DNA from: Dipteris shenzhenensis
Lineage: Eukaryota > Polypodiophyta > Polypodiopsida > Gleicheniales
Length of the DNA stretch: 64,000 nt
Assembly (NCBI GenBank): GCA_047967505.1
Contig: CM106541.1
Strand: one strand, 5' to 3'
Under the pieces are notes generated by a model. That model ran no database searches and had not been told where the DNA came from. It saw only the letters and a program-made list of their open reading frames with translations. Below, one piece after another: positions 43,528 through 55,169 of this stretch. Positions within the stretch are counted from its first letter, which is position 1, and the number at the start of each line of letters is the position of its first letter. A program made the translations under genes and the position numbers.

Positions 43528-46500
43528 CTAGGACACAGCACGTCGGTAAGACAGGAGCATTTGCATGACTTCCTGGATGGTCGGCCTTCGTCTTGGATTC
43601 TCTTGTGTGCACTGCAGCGCCACACTTAACAGCTGCTTGATTTCATCCTCATGCTCATTGTACTCTTCACGCAGCTTCTCGTCCACTATATCCACTGTAT
43701 TATCATCGTTAAACATCGATTGGACCCATTGCACTAGGGTCTTGCCTTCTTCGAAGCCCACCTCGTCCGTTGGCCTCCATCCGCTCACCAGCTCCATCAA
43801 AAGGATCCCGTAGCTGTAGACGTCACATTTCCTTGAAATATGTCCATAGCTCGCCAATTCTGCAACAAAAATTACCAAAATAACCGGAGAATCGATGAGA
43901 AGAAGTTACAACTCGCAGGTGGCTCACGAGACAGAATTGATATTAAGGCAGTGGGACTGGGTATTACCGGGTGCCATATATCCAATCGTGTCTTGCAAGT
44001 TTTGTGTATAACTAGATGTTGCAGTGGCTGCCATCACTTTGGCGAGACCAAAGTCTGTAATGCGAACCTGTTTGTCCGAATCGAACAGGATATTGTGAGG
44101 CTTTAGATCGCAATGAATCACAGGTGCAGGACAGTCGTAGTGCAAATACAGCAACCCCTGCGCAACGCCTATTGCAACTCCGAATCGGATCTCCCACGAG
44201 AGTCTGCATTTGCCGCCTTCTTTCGGATGTAAATGATCATTTAAATTACCATTCGGCATGTACTCTAGTATCAAAATATTGGTGTCCATCTGATCGGAGC
44301 AGTAACCGAGTATTCTAATTAAATTCCGGGCCGTCGATCCCACGGACTGCACCTCTCCGATGAAAGAACGAAGAGCGGTGGTGTCAAGCGCGAATTTCTT
44401 GAAAGCTAATGTTTTACCATCAGTCAGCATGCCTTTGTACACAATTCCTGTGATCCCAGCACCAATAATATTTTCCTCACTGAAATTGTTCGTTGCTTGC
44501 TGAATGTCTTTCAGTTTTAGTCTGAAAAACGGGCTTGCCGAGCGTTTTTTTCTGTGAACTGCCAAAAAGCAATACCCAATCCCTGCGATAAGCAAAACTG
44601 CAGCCGAGGTTACAACTGCCAACTGGATCTTTTCTAGCTTCGTCAACACGTCGGATGGCGAATTCTCTGCACATGTTTTATTAACAAAATGGCCACAGAG
44701 TCTGGGATTTCCGAGGAAGGATGCGAACGTCAAATTGCTGAAGACCCCTCCGTTAGGAACGGTACCTTCTAGATTATTATATGAAAGGTTGAGAAACAAC
44801 AAAGCGTTCATGTCAGCGAACGAGGAGGGAATTGTACCGGAGAAGGCATTATACGACAAATCTAGCTGCTGTAGGGACTTCAGGCTTCCCAATTGTTTTG
44901 GGATGCTCCCGAGGATGGAATTATGGGACAGATTTAGCACTAGGAGGCTCAGTAGCGACGTTCCCAGACGCGAAGGAATAGTTCCATCTAAGTTGTTCCG
45001 GGAGAGGTTCAGGAGAAGAAGGCCAACGCAATATCCAAGCCCAGAGGGGACTGGACCGGAAAGTTTATTGTATGAAAGATCCAAAGTCTGAAGGTGGATC
45101 ATAACGCTAAACTCTTGGGGTATAGGACCAGAAAGATTGTTGTTAGAGAGATCCAAAGTGTCGAACATTAGCAAGCTAGCCACTACTGATCGCTGGATTT
45201 GACCAGTAAGCAAATTGTTGCTGAGAGTGAGCGTCTGCAGCTTCGTGCAGTTGGAGAGTCCGGGAGGTAGGGATCCTGTGAGCCTATTGCTCTGTGCCTC
45301 TAAAACTCCCAAATTCGCTAAGTTGCCCACAGATGAAGGAATGGGACCCTGAAGACGATTGTTATGTAGGGAAAGGCCCAGTAACGCAGTGCAGTTGAAC
45401 AAATAGTCTGGAAAATTTCCGGAGAAAAAATTGTACTCAAAGGTGGCAACTTGTAGTGGCGCGAGCAGACCCAGCTCCTGCGGAAGACTGCCCGTGAATT
45501 GGTTGTTGTTAAGGAACAGTTTTTGCATCAAGGTAAGGTTCCCGATCTTAGGTGCAATGCTTCCGCTAAGGGCGTTATGTTGCAAGTCCAACTGGATGAT
45601 TTGCTGGGAGCGGAACAAGGCTTCAGGAATGGTACCTGTAAACAGATCCCAAACTGTGTTTAAAGAGAGATGTTCAAGATGTCCACGCAAGAAGGGAATC
45701 GCGTAAGATTACAACTGAACGGACGTACCTGAAATATTGTTGAAGCCCATTATCAGCAACGTGAGGCTGGAACAGTTTCCTAGAGATGCAGGGATAGAGC
45801 CCGTCAACACGTTAAATTCCAGCACCAGGACCTTCAACTTGGGCAACCGTGACCCAAGATCGGGAGGCATGTCTCCCGTAGAAGGATTGCTACTCAAATC
45901 CAATATAGACAACTCGCTGCAATTTCCCAGGATGTGGAGGATTTTACCAGTGAAACGGTTCGCTCCCAGCGATAAGTACTGAAGTTTGGAGAGATTTCCG
46001 ATCTCTAGTGGGAGGGCGCCGCTGCCATTGTTTTGGAACAAGGACAGAAATCTGAGATTTCTGCAAAGGCCCCATGAAGGCGGTATCCCGCCAGAGAAAT
46101 TGTTTGAGGGAAGACTCAGGAAATTCAGCATGGAGCAGTTGCCTAAGCCGGAGGGGATAGGGCCTTCAAGGTGGTTTGCACCGACATCGAATTCAGTCAA
46201 GGTGGTAAGGTTTCCGAGGCCGGTGGAAAGCAAGGAGCCTGTGAACAAGTTATGGGATACGTTAAAGGTCTGCAACGAGGGGCAGAGGGAGAGTTCGGTC
46301 GGAAGGGGACCGGAGAAAGAGTTAGAAGCGAGGCTGAGAAAGGAGAGTTGAGGAAGGCAAGACGGAGGGAGAGTGAGGGGGCCAGAGAGGTAGTTATTGT
46401 CGACGGAGAGGAATTGAAGAGAAGAGAGGTTGGCAATGGAGGAAAGAGGGAGAGAGCCAGAGAGGGAGTTATGGCTGAGGTCGAGAAAAGAGAGGGAGGG

Positions 46501-46869
46501 AGGAAGGGAAGAGGGCAGGGAGGAGGAGAGGTGGTTGTTGGAGAGGTCGAGGGAGGAGAGGTTGTGAAGGAGGGAGAGCTTGGGAGAGATGGAGCCTTGC
46601 AAGGATTTGTTACTGAGGATGATGGAGATGAGGTGGTTCTTGGTGTTGCAATGCAAGCCTGCCCAAGTGCAAGGGGTGCTGCTGTGGTTGGATACGTCCC
46701 AAGAGGCGAGGGAGTGAAGAGGGTCGCTGGTGATGCCTTGCTTGAACGCCCTCAGCACCTCATGCACCACTGAGCTGCTGGTGCTGCTACTACGTACACT
46801 AGTAGACGAGCCTTCTGATACGATAACTAGAAGAACAACACATTGAAAACAACACACAAAACGATTCAT
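43528..46869 (-). CDS. LRR receptor-like kinase, non-RD, subfamily XII-like (1046 aa)
   Basis: Three exons: 46869-45729, 45635-43968 and 43859-43528. Introns (93 and 108 bp) have GTACGT..ACAG and GTAATA..TTGCAG borders; the spliced length is exactly 1047 codons including TAG. ATG 46869 was chosen over the upstream in-frame ATG (47007) because it starts a signal peptide (MNRFVCCFQCVVLLVIVSEG). Then come an LRRNT cap (VLRAFKQGITSDPLHSLASW, CTWAGLHC) and about 22-24 LRRs. The transmembrane helix is at about 717-740. The kinase (about 770-1040) has a GAGITGIVYKG loop, Lys in LAFKK, HCDLKPHN, DFG and APE. Cys before the catalytic Asp makes it a non-RD kinase, as in FLS2, EFR and Xa21-type immune receptors; the intron before APE is at the site typical of that group. 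A surface pattern-recognition or growth receptor is likely; its ligand is unknown. Confidence 0.93.
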
Positions 46870-48249
46870 CGCATTGATCTCAACAAGGTGCTCGCTGCTA
46901 GTACTGCAGTTCTTTCTGTAAACCTTGAGCTCCCAGACCTTAAGTAGGCCCTTTCGAACTTTCTTTGGAATAAAAAAGTCTCCCTCGTACTCGAAGGACG
47001 CATCCACATTGTTTCAAGGTGCTGCCGTTCTTTTGAAAAAACTTATCCTCACGAGCGGGCTCTGAACATCACTGATCACTCTAGCGTAAAGGTGCGGGTA
47101 CTATGGAGGGCTAACTTTTTAGCACTAATCCATGGCGGAAATGGCCTTGGTGGTCATAGGGAGCTAATTTTTATTTTCAAACTTTTCAAAAAAATTGTGG
47201 AAGAAAAAATCTATGAGTGCCAGTGCTTAGGTCAAGTGAGGGCTAGTACTAAGGCACTGTGTGTCCAAAAAATGGTGAAAGGAGGGCTTGACACATCATC
47301 TTTTTCTATGAAGAGCATTGGGTGGCACGTGCCTCCCTATTTGGGGCATTGATGACATTGTAAAGGCACCCGCCTCTTTACTGGCCCCTTTACCCTAGTG
47401 AGTCTAGTGAGTCTAGTCTCTTCCTCATCGCCACGTCTCCATCAACGCAGGAAGATGGATCATGGCTGGGAATCCGAGTTGGCAATGTGAGGATTAATCT
47501 GCTGTCACAATCGAGGTCCTCCACTTTACGAAAATGCCCAAAGGGAGGCGTTTCCCCAAAACAAGGTAGCCAGCGGTGTCATCTTTAACCTATTAACCAT
47601 GGACACCCAAAAAAAAAAGGAGAGGACACGTGGCAGCTTGGAGGAGAAGAGCCTCCCACGTGTCACAAAGAAGGAGCTCTTGGATGGAGGCTTGGAGAGG
47701 GGAGGAGGTGGAAAGACGAGAGCTAGCTTTAGGGGCAAGGAGGAGATGGAAGGTCACCTTCAGGAGGAAGGAGGAGATGGAAGGTTAATGGAATGAAAGG
47801 AGGAGATGGAAGGTCTCAGAGCCATGGGTTAAGACTTAGCCAAAATTTAAGAATCAAAGATCCACCTTCAGATGGGGAGTGGTTGAAGATGGTCATGCAT
47901 CTTTGCCCATGCAAAGCACCGGTTCAATACTCATTGTCTGGGCATGCTTCCCCTTGAGCGTTTCCCTCATGTCATACCAAACCCAAATAAAATTGGCCCT
48001 GCTATTTCACATCAAAGCCAAATAAAACCAGTCTTGCTCTGTCAAATATCCACCAGTTGGCAGTCGATATAGTTCCGTGTAATTATAAGTGCTTGAAGAA
48101 AAGTCGATATATCATTGTTACACTGAAAGTGTTTCACTTAACGTATTCTTCTATGATGTCCCTACATTTTGTGGACCCTCTTTTTCTTTGCTTTTGGTGA
48201 AGGTGGCTGCATATTGAAGAAAAAAGGAGCATTGCATCTAGAAAGGTTC
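46870..48249. other. Upstream flank of the receptor kinase; promoter region expected here
   Basis: No TATA box could be assigned with confidence. Small GGAGGAGATGGAAGGT repeats occur at 47740-47815. No other gene is seen. Confidence 0.45.
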
Positions 48250-48990
48250 CATGGAATGCTCTCATGTTTTCCCTTGGTAGGTCCCTCTTCTATGAAGTCT
48301 CTACATTTTCTCAAATGAGTTGCCATCTTCCTTTCTATTGTTATAGTCAACTTTAACCCATCTCCATCTTCATCTCTTTTATTATCATTATTGTATCATG
48401 GGACTCTTTTCATTAATATGTTTTTCATATTTTTTCAAATGATTTGTCATTTTCCTTTTTAAATTATCATCAGCATCTCTATTGTTATCATTATCATATG
48501 GTACCCTTTTCATTAACCTACTTTTATACACATGGTGTTAGTAGTTATAGATATTCCTTTTAAATGTAGTTAAAACTAGGAGCATTTTTTATTATAAGTG
48601 CACTAAGAAAAAACAATATGTGATTATTAGTTGAATCTAATTGACATAATACATTGATGCTAAATCTATGAAAATTTTATGGAATGCTCTCACGTTTCAT
48701 CTCTTTTTCCTTGTTTTTCCATCATGGACCCCTTCATCTTCACTTTCTTTCTTCGGAATCTTCTATGTCTCGACATTCTTATTCAAATGAGTGTCCATCT
48801 TCCTTTGGCCCATCTCCATCTTCATCTCTTTTATTGTCATGATCATATGGTGCTCTTTTCATCTATCTACTTTCCATTTTGTCAAACGAGTTGGCATGCT
48901 TCCCTTTACCAGTGCCCCCATCTCCATCTTGTGATTGTCACTGCCACATGGTACTCTTTGCATCAATCTACTTTTACACCCATGGTATTA
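48250..48990. repeat. Diverged ~430-bp direct repeat
   Basis: TGGAATGCTCTCATGTTT, CCCATCTCCATCTTCATCTC, ATCATATGGTRCYCTTTTCAT and CTACTTTTAYACMCATGGT occur in order in 48250-48540 and again in 48681-48990. Copies are diverged, AT/CT-rich and non-coding. Confidence 0.65.
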
Positions 48991-49940
48991 ATCTAGTATA
49001 TTGGAATGCCTACTTGGCAATGCAAGGTTATCTAAAAGATTCACAGCATTTTGGATGTCAAACTACTCCTCTATTTGATGCCCTTTAAACTACTCAGAAG
49101 CAGTATTATTGTGATCGAGTACACTAGTGGTAAAAAGTAATTTACTTGCTGACCCAAAATTCAAGCATAAAGATAAGACATAATCCCCATTGAAATATTG
49201 TATTGCAACTTTACCCTGATGCCCTACAACTCCTACCTCATTAATGAGATAGAATCAAGGCATAAAGACAAAGCTAGATTACCCAAGAAATTGCAATGTG
49301 AGATGGATATTCTAATATGCTTGCAATTGGCCTTGATGCCTTGAGCTAAAGTCTTGTAGGAGGTTGACATCTGCTTTTGGGGTTGTGTCCACTCGTTTGT
49401 TAACAACGATGCATTTTGTGTTTCTTCCACCTTTGACAACAACCAAGAAGCCATCTTCTAGCATGATTGTGTTGGGGATGCGCATGACACGGACGTGCGC
49501 CGGACATACCAATGTCATCTTCTTGGAAAGAGGCTCCACAGATTAAATGGTAGAGATAATATTCTCTCTAACCTCAAACCTTAATGACTAGGGTAGGCTA
49601 AGGGTTGATGGCATGGGATAGCTTAGTACGTTAGTCACTATAGGCCGTGTTTTGATGCCCTTTTCTCCTAAGAGGTGAATCCACCTGATCTACAACCAAC
49701 TTCATGATGTTACAAAAGATTGTATGAGGCTCAACTGTGAATTTGATATGGTGTGTCCATGCTCTGTGGGTATTTACTATGTGAATAAAACACTCTAAAA
49801 TAGTTTTGTCAAGTTGCATGGCATCCTAACAAGAGGCGTGAATGCTGGGAATTTTTTAGTATGTTTTTTGAAAGAAAAGAACATGTTTCTTGATTTTAAA
49901 ACGCTTGTGGACATTCAAAACGCAAAAAACACATTTTTAA
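48991..49940. other. No supported gene
   Basis: A minus-strand frame at 49312-49539 (MRIPNTIMLEDGFLVVVKGG, then NTKCIVVNKRVDTTPKAD) has a plausible protein composition but no family I recognise and no clear partner exons. Confidence 0.35.
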
Positions 49941-50135
49941 TAACCGGTCAATGTACACCGGTTGACCAGCTACATTTCGCTCAGTGTATCACAACACCGT
50001 GCGTTATTTGACTAAATATACCACACGGTGTAATAAAACACCACACGGTGAAAGAAACACCGATCGGTGAACCCCTACACCGGGCAGTGTATTAGGATTA
50101 CATCGGTCGGTGTAAACCGACGGAACACGTGGCAT
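49941..50135. promoter_or_regulatory. Cluster of CACCG/CGGTG inverted motifs
   Basis: At least eight CACCG or CGGTG elements lie within 190 bp. They include CACCGATCGGTG (a perfect 12-bp palindrome near 50060), paired CACACGGTG units, and GGTCAA..TTGACC (about 49948-49970), whose second arm contains a W-box core. The cluster lies upstream of a TAATAAAAGG sequence near 50200. A regulatory role is inferred from density and symmetry alone. Confidence 0.4.
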
Positions 50136-50345
50136 GCATGCGTTGGCCAAAAAACGCCAACCATTGTGGCGACATACCTGCCGGTATGTTGAGTTGGGTT
50201 AATAAAAGGTGAGCTTCACGGCATTTTTTTCACCCTTGATCGAAATTCGCTGCTATTTTTTGTTGTTTCCCGCATTCCCGTTGTTTTTCGCCGCTTCCCG
50301 CCTTCTCCTTCAGACTTCTGGTGAGCTTCTAGCCTTACTTTTGTT
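50136..50345 (+). promoter_or_regulatory. Possible promoter and leader exon of the kinase-like pseudogene
   Basis: TAATAAAAGG near 50200 is followed by CT- and T-rich leader-like DNA and CTTCTGGTGAGCTT near 50318, a good donor site. The next coding sequence is the ATG at 51528, so a long 5'-UTR intron would be needed. Speculative. Confidence 0.25.
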
Positions 50346-50945
50346 TTCAGCTAGGGCAGGATGATGGCTCACTTCGGCTGGCTGGATTCACCTTTGCCGC
50401 CGTTGAGAGAAAAGAGAGACTGGAATATGTGATATGTTTATGGTTGCTTGCTTTTGCATGTGTGCTTGAATGATGTGTATCACTTGCGGCCGAATGATGA
50501 CTCGCTTCTTTGGCCAATTGGATTCATCTTGCCTCGAGTGACGTTTTAGTAGTATCATGATTAATGCATGGCACGCTTCGGTCGACTGGATTCACCTCGC
50601 CCCAACTGAGAGAGGAAAAGAGAGAGAGGGCAAGAGAGAGAGGAATATGTGTGAGGCTTATTTATGCTTGCTTATATGTGTTTGCATGTATGATGCCTAT
50701 CACTTGGGACCAGATGATAAATCGCTTCGGCCGGTTGGATTCGTCTCGCCTCAAGTGACAACTTATTAGGTAGTATCATGATCAAGGCCGGGTAATGGCT
50801 CGCTTTTGCTGTTGGATTCACCTCGTTTGGTCTACTATCATGTATTCATATATATTGTACGTAGATGTCAATAGAACCGGTTATTTTTCAGATGATAGGT
50901 CGCTTTGGCCGGCTGGATTCATCTCGACGACGACCTTCCCAACCA
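50346..50945. repeat. Repeats of TCGCTTCGGCCGGCTGGATT
   Basis: The motif GATGGCTCGCTTCGGC.GGCTGGATTCACCTCG appears about six times (near 50361, 50496, 50570, 50718, 50796 and 50890) within ~200-bp units. The units also share GAATATGTG, GCTTGCTTATATGTG, GATGCCTATCACTTG and AGTAGTATCATGAT. Confidence 0.8.
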
Positions 50946-51204
50946 GCTCAAGATGTGTGATCACACAATGGTGATGTAGATCATCTTGGTTCATTAAATC
51001 ATGATTACTGTTATATGTTTTCATGTTTTGTCTTTTATAGCCTATCCTCCTTCGATAGCCGGATAGGGTTTCTTGGACCAATTTGTAGGAGCCGCGCTAT
51101 TGCTTGTAGGGTCCACGTTTTAATTATCTATTAGAAATTCATGTTAGCATGTGTGCATAGATATCAATTTTATTTCTTGATTTTTTCGCTTTTGTTTTTG
51201 TAAT

Positions 51205-51520
51205 GATTGTTGAGTGTTAACATAATGCATTAGGATTGGGCCTAGATGTGTGAATTACTTAATTGCTATGCATTGGTTTTTGTATGTATACATCGTCATG
51301 GTAGTAGAATCTCACAACTGCTTACATAATGATTGTTGTGTGAATTAGATCTATACCTCTATGATTGTTGAGTGTTAACGTAATGCATGACGATTGGGCC
51401 TAGACGTGTGAATTACTTAAGTGATATGCGTTGGTTTTTGTATGTATACATTGTTGTGATAGTAGAATCTCATGACTGCTTACATAATGATTGTTGTGTG
51501 AATTAGATCTATACATTTGC
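51205..51520. repeat. 158-bp tandem duplication
   Basis: GATTGTTGAGTGTTAACRTAATGC, ATTGGGCCTAGA, TGGTTTTTGTATGTATACAT and GAATTAGATCTATAC occur from 51205 and again from 51363. It lies in the presumed intron before the kinase-like pseudogene. Confidence 0.85.
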
Positions 51521-51527
51521 TTTCCTC

Positions 51528-52810
51528 ATGGCAGCCACCCCTTCAAAGAGAGAGAGAGACACTTGGAGAATCAAGTTGCAACACCTTGTCCATAGGGTGT
51601 GTGTTCGACATATTATTACATTGAGTGAGGAGCAAATAAGATAGATTCCTCATACCAAGTCTAAGCTGGGATGAAATGCAACAGCACATAGTTGCACAAT
51701 TTGACTGTAGCTAGACGAGGCACGGAGAGGTGGAGCAAGCAGAGGAGAAAGAGGTTGTACTAAACCTCCTACCTAGAGTGTTGGGTGATATAGTTGTTCA
51801 ATGGGAAATGGTAAAGTAGTTAGAGCCCTTGACAGACACAACAAGGACGAAACTGAATGGAAAGAATCCCGCATTGCCATTCATAGAAAAAACGAAAAGG
51901 AGAAAGGTGTAGTTGGTAGACTATCAAATGTCGCCATGCAATATTATACCCAAATTACTAGTGGTTCCTCAGAAAGAATAGACAGAAGAAGTTAAGATGG
52001 CAAGGCACAAATAGGCCTATGCACGAAGTTTGCGGACATGTGCTCTACAAGGGTACAATTCCCACTAGTGGCATTGACAATTCTTGAGGAAATGGGCGGG
52101 GGAGTGGAAGAAAAAGTGTATCAGGTTAAGATAGAGGGTGTGCCAGGTTTCAAGCCAACCCTATCTTATGCTAGCAAGAAGTTGAGGCACGATACTACAG
52201 ATGCACATAATGCATAGGGCCATGTGTTGCACAATTGGTTACACACACATGTTAGCGATCTTTGGTTAATCAGTCCATACTTCAATGGGGGTAGTATTCA
52301 TGACATGCTCATGATCCTACCTTCGATGTATCATGATTATCCAAACTGGGCAAGGCGAGGCAACTCCTACGAGCAACCTCGTAATGCGTGGCATGATACA
52401 TTGAGTTAGATGCGAGCACACCTATTCGTTAAGAATGCTCTTGCCATTTGCATAGCTATTTCTAGTGCAATGAAAGTAGTGCACAAGTGAGGGTTCAAAC
52501 ATACTGATTTGAATGCCGAGAACTATGTGATAGATTTCACACCAGATGGAAAATCTGTGCGGGTGAGCATTATTGATTGGGGAAGGTTTCTCCACATAAC
52601 TGAGAGCAAGCTCGAGTAGGTTTAGATGCTTGCTCCAAATTCATGATTTACTTGGTTTGCACCAGATCTTTACACAAGAAATGATGCAAACCCTCAACCA
52701 AATGGCACATGGTCAGACATGTTAGATTGCTATGCTATCGGTTGGTCAACTTCCTTGTGGGGTGCAAGTCTGCACAGTCAATTGATCAATTATACTCAGG
52801 GCATGTAATA
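51528..52810 (+). pseudogene. Protein-kinase-like gene, decayed, one reading frame
   Basis: A single frame from ATG 51528 (MAATPSKRERDTWRIKLQHL) runs to about 52810 with point stops but no required frameshift. Kinase features are YASKKLRHDTTDAH (possible Lys region), VLHNWLHTHVSDLWLISPYF, GGSIHDMLM, then GFKHTDLNAENYVIDFTPDG (HxDLxxxN catalytic loop), IIDWGRF (DFG equivalent), WFAPDLYTRND (APE equivalent) and DCYAIGWS. It is not an LRR-type kinase and I cannot name its family. Stops at 52215, 52407, 52617 and 52623 are TAG; others are TGA or TAA. Inactive. Confidence 0.65.
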
Positions 52811-53342
52811 AAGCTATTGTGGGATTGTAAACTCCAATTGTGCTATAATGAGCCTTGGAAACGGATGACAATGAACTTGTTGCTAACAAAACTCCACGCA
52901 CACAATCTTGATGAAAATGATGCAATGCGTCCAATTAACGATATGAAAACTTATCTATAAAATTGTAATTTTGACGTGTTATCATATTTCAATTTACAAG
53001 TCCTCTACTTTTTAAATATTCCTAAATCATAGTTTGCACTCTTTTGAAATGGATATTGGATAATATCATTGGTTGTTTAGGGTTTACGGTTTGTTATTTC
53101 TAGGAGTCAGTCTTCTACAGTTGTATGAGAAGAAAATGTTTGAATGTATGTATCTCTCATGTCCTGAACTCGTATCTTTGCTATTATGTTTAGGCTTTAG
53201 CATTTCATCAAAACAATGGCATCATCATGAAGAAAACCCTCTCGACCCTCCACACAGGCTGAGTACCAAGCCCAAGACAAATGCACACACTGTAGTCAAG
53301 CGATGAAGTTCATGATGGATATGGCTGACGCCACCATGCAAC
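52811..53342. other. Left flank of Copia element B
   Basis: No gene is recognised. The five bases before the element (53338-53342) are GCAAC; the partner target duplication lies beyond the window. Confidence 0.5.
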
Positions 53343-53694
53343 TGTGAAGAGAGTGGGAGAGAAGGAAGGAGTCTCACTTGCGGCTTTCTCACATACACAA
53401 TGGGGAAATACAGACAAAGGTGGAGGCTGAAAACAGTTTTCCTCTTCTTAGTTGTGAAAGCCAAAAGAACTATAGTACAAAAGAATAGATGAACCCTATA
53501 TGTGGGTCTCAAAACAAACTCAGCTAACTAAGGTGGCATACTAGCTGAGCCACTAATTAGAGTACATAAAGATAGTTGTCATCCAACTATTATTCATGGG
53601 GAGTGTACCAACTACATCTACAGCTAACAAGTCGGTGACATAAATGCACAACGGTCACCCTGGCATATCACGAGTGGAGCTCGATATCTCAACA
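53343..53694 (-). repeat. 3' LTR of Copia element B (352 bp)
   Basis: On the minus strand it starts TGTTGAGATATCGAGC (from 53694) and ends CTTCACA (53343). It aligns along its whole length with the two LTRs of element A but is more diverged than they are from each other. Confidence 0.93.
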
Positions 53695-54801
53695 CTCCCC
53701 CTCGAGCTCAATCCCAATTCCTGCACACCAAGTAGGTCTCTGAACTTGCGCAGCTTCTCTGCACCCAATGCCTTCGTGAATATGTCAACTACCTGATCCT
53801 CTGTGCTGACATAAACTAGATCAATAAGACCTAGTAGAACCTTCTCCCGCACATAGTGATAATGCACCTCAATGTGCTTTGTTCTAGCATGATAGACTGG
53901 GTTATTTGCCAAGTGTATACTACTCATGTTGTCACAATAAATGACAACTGACCCATCTGTAGACTGATGCATATCATAAAGTAGCTTATGCAACCAAGCT
54001 ACCTCACATGCAGCCATTGCTGCACCCCTGTACTCAGCCTTTGTGCTTGACAAGGCAACTGTAGGTTGTTTCTTGCTGCTCCAAGTGACTGTAGCACTCC
54101 TAAAAGAGAACACATATCCACTAGTAGATCGTCTATCAGAAATATTACCAGCCCAATTAGCATCAGTGTATCCATGCAACTGTATCTGAACCCCACTCTC
54201 ATAAAATAGTCCATATTGCAATGTGGACTTCACATACCTCATTTGGCATCTAGCCGCATCCAAATGCAGTTTCCTTGGAGCCTGCATAAACTGACATACC
54301 AACCCAACAACATAGATCAAATCTGGCCTGGTAATAGTCATATAAATCAAACTTCCTACTATGCATCTGTACATAGTAGGGTATTCCAGAAGCTCACCTG
54401 CATCTGCACTCAGCTTCACATTCTGCTCCAAAGGAACTGAAATAGGCTTACAGCCTATCATCCCATATTTGGACAGCATGTTCAATCCATACTGCCTCTG
54501 CAAGAGCCATATCCCACTTGGTGATCTAATCACCTCAATGCCCAAGAAGTAACACAGCTCTCCCAAATCCTTCATCTCAAACTTCTGCTTCAATAGCATT
54601 TTCACATAAAGGATATCTTCATCACTATCACCTATGATGATCAAATCATCAACATAAATGACAAGCAGCATAATACCTTTCTCTATTTTTCTCACATAAA
54701 GTGAGAAATCTACCTTCTGAAAGCCAATAGTGACAAGATACTGTCCTATCTTGTCATACCATGCTCTGGGTGCTTGCTTCAAGCCATACTTCTTCAACCT
54801 G
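53655..54801 (-). CDS. Copia pol C-terminal part (RT end, RNase H), open frame
   Basis: The frame reads KKYGLKQAPRAWYDKIGQYL, then the RT active-site box VIYVDDLIIIGDSDED, ELCYFLGIEVIRSPSG, and Ty1/Copia RNase H (ADANWAGNISDRRSTSGYV-like, ALSSTKAEYRGAAMAACEVA, YCDNMSSIHLANNPV). It ends in the LTR at 53655. This piece has no premature stop, unlike the rest of element B. RNase H degrades the RNA of the RNA:DNA hybrid during reverse transcription in the virus-like particle. Confidence 0.9.
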
Positions 54802-54806
54802 CAAAC

Positions 54807-55157
54807 TGTGAGATATCGAGCTCCACTCGTGATATGCCAGGGTGACCGTTGTGCATTTATGTCATCGACTTGTTAGCTGCAGATGCGGTTGGTACACCGC
54901 CCATGAATAATAGCTGGATGACAGCTATCCTTATGTACTCTAGTTCGTGGCTCAGTTAGTATGCCACCTTAGTTAGCTGAGTTTGGTTTGAGACCCACAT
55001 ATAGGATTCTTCTATTTCTTTGTACTAGAGTTCTTTTGGCTTTCACAACTAAGAAGAGGAAAACTGTTTTCAGCCTCCACCTTTGTGTGTATTCCCCCGT
55101 TGTGTATGTGAGAAAGCCGCAAGTGAGACTCCTTCCTTCTCTCCCACTATCTTCACA
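54807..55157 (+). repeat. 5' LTR of Copia element A (351 bp)
   Basis: Begins TGTGAGATATCGAGC (one T shorter than the 3' copy) and ends CTATCTTCACA. By hand alignment it differs from the 3' LTR at about 11 positions plus one indel, about 3%. All the substitutions I count are transitions. Confidence 0.95.
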
Positions 55158-55169
55158 TGGTATCAGAGC
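55158..55169 (+). other. Primer binding site
   Basis: TGGTATCAGAGC directly follows the 5' LTR. It is complementary to the 3' end of plant initiator tRNA-Met, the standard primer of Copia elements. Confidence 0.95.

Larger units (their letters stand above)
53343..54806 (-). mobile_element. Copia element B, 3' part (left piece)
   Basis: This is the left fragment of a minus-strand Copia element split by element A. It comprises the 3' LTR (53343-53694), a purine-rich PPT on the minus strand just inside it (plus strand CTCCCCCTCGAG), and the RT C-terminus, RNase H and end of pol. Its inner end falls in codons for CRLKK, and the missing upstream codons (HPEFVC) are at 60397 onward, which proves the two pieces were continuous. 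Confidence 0.93.

Noticed and set aside
46171-46773. 200-codon plus-strand ORF
   Set aside because: Antisense shadow of the first LRR exon of the receptor kinase; its composition follows from the Leu/Ser-rich sense strand.
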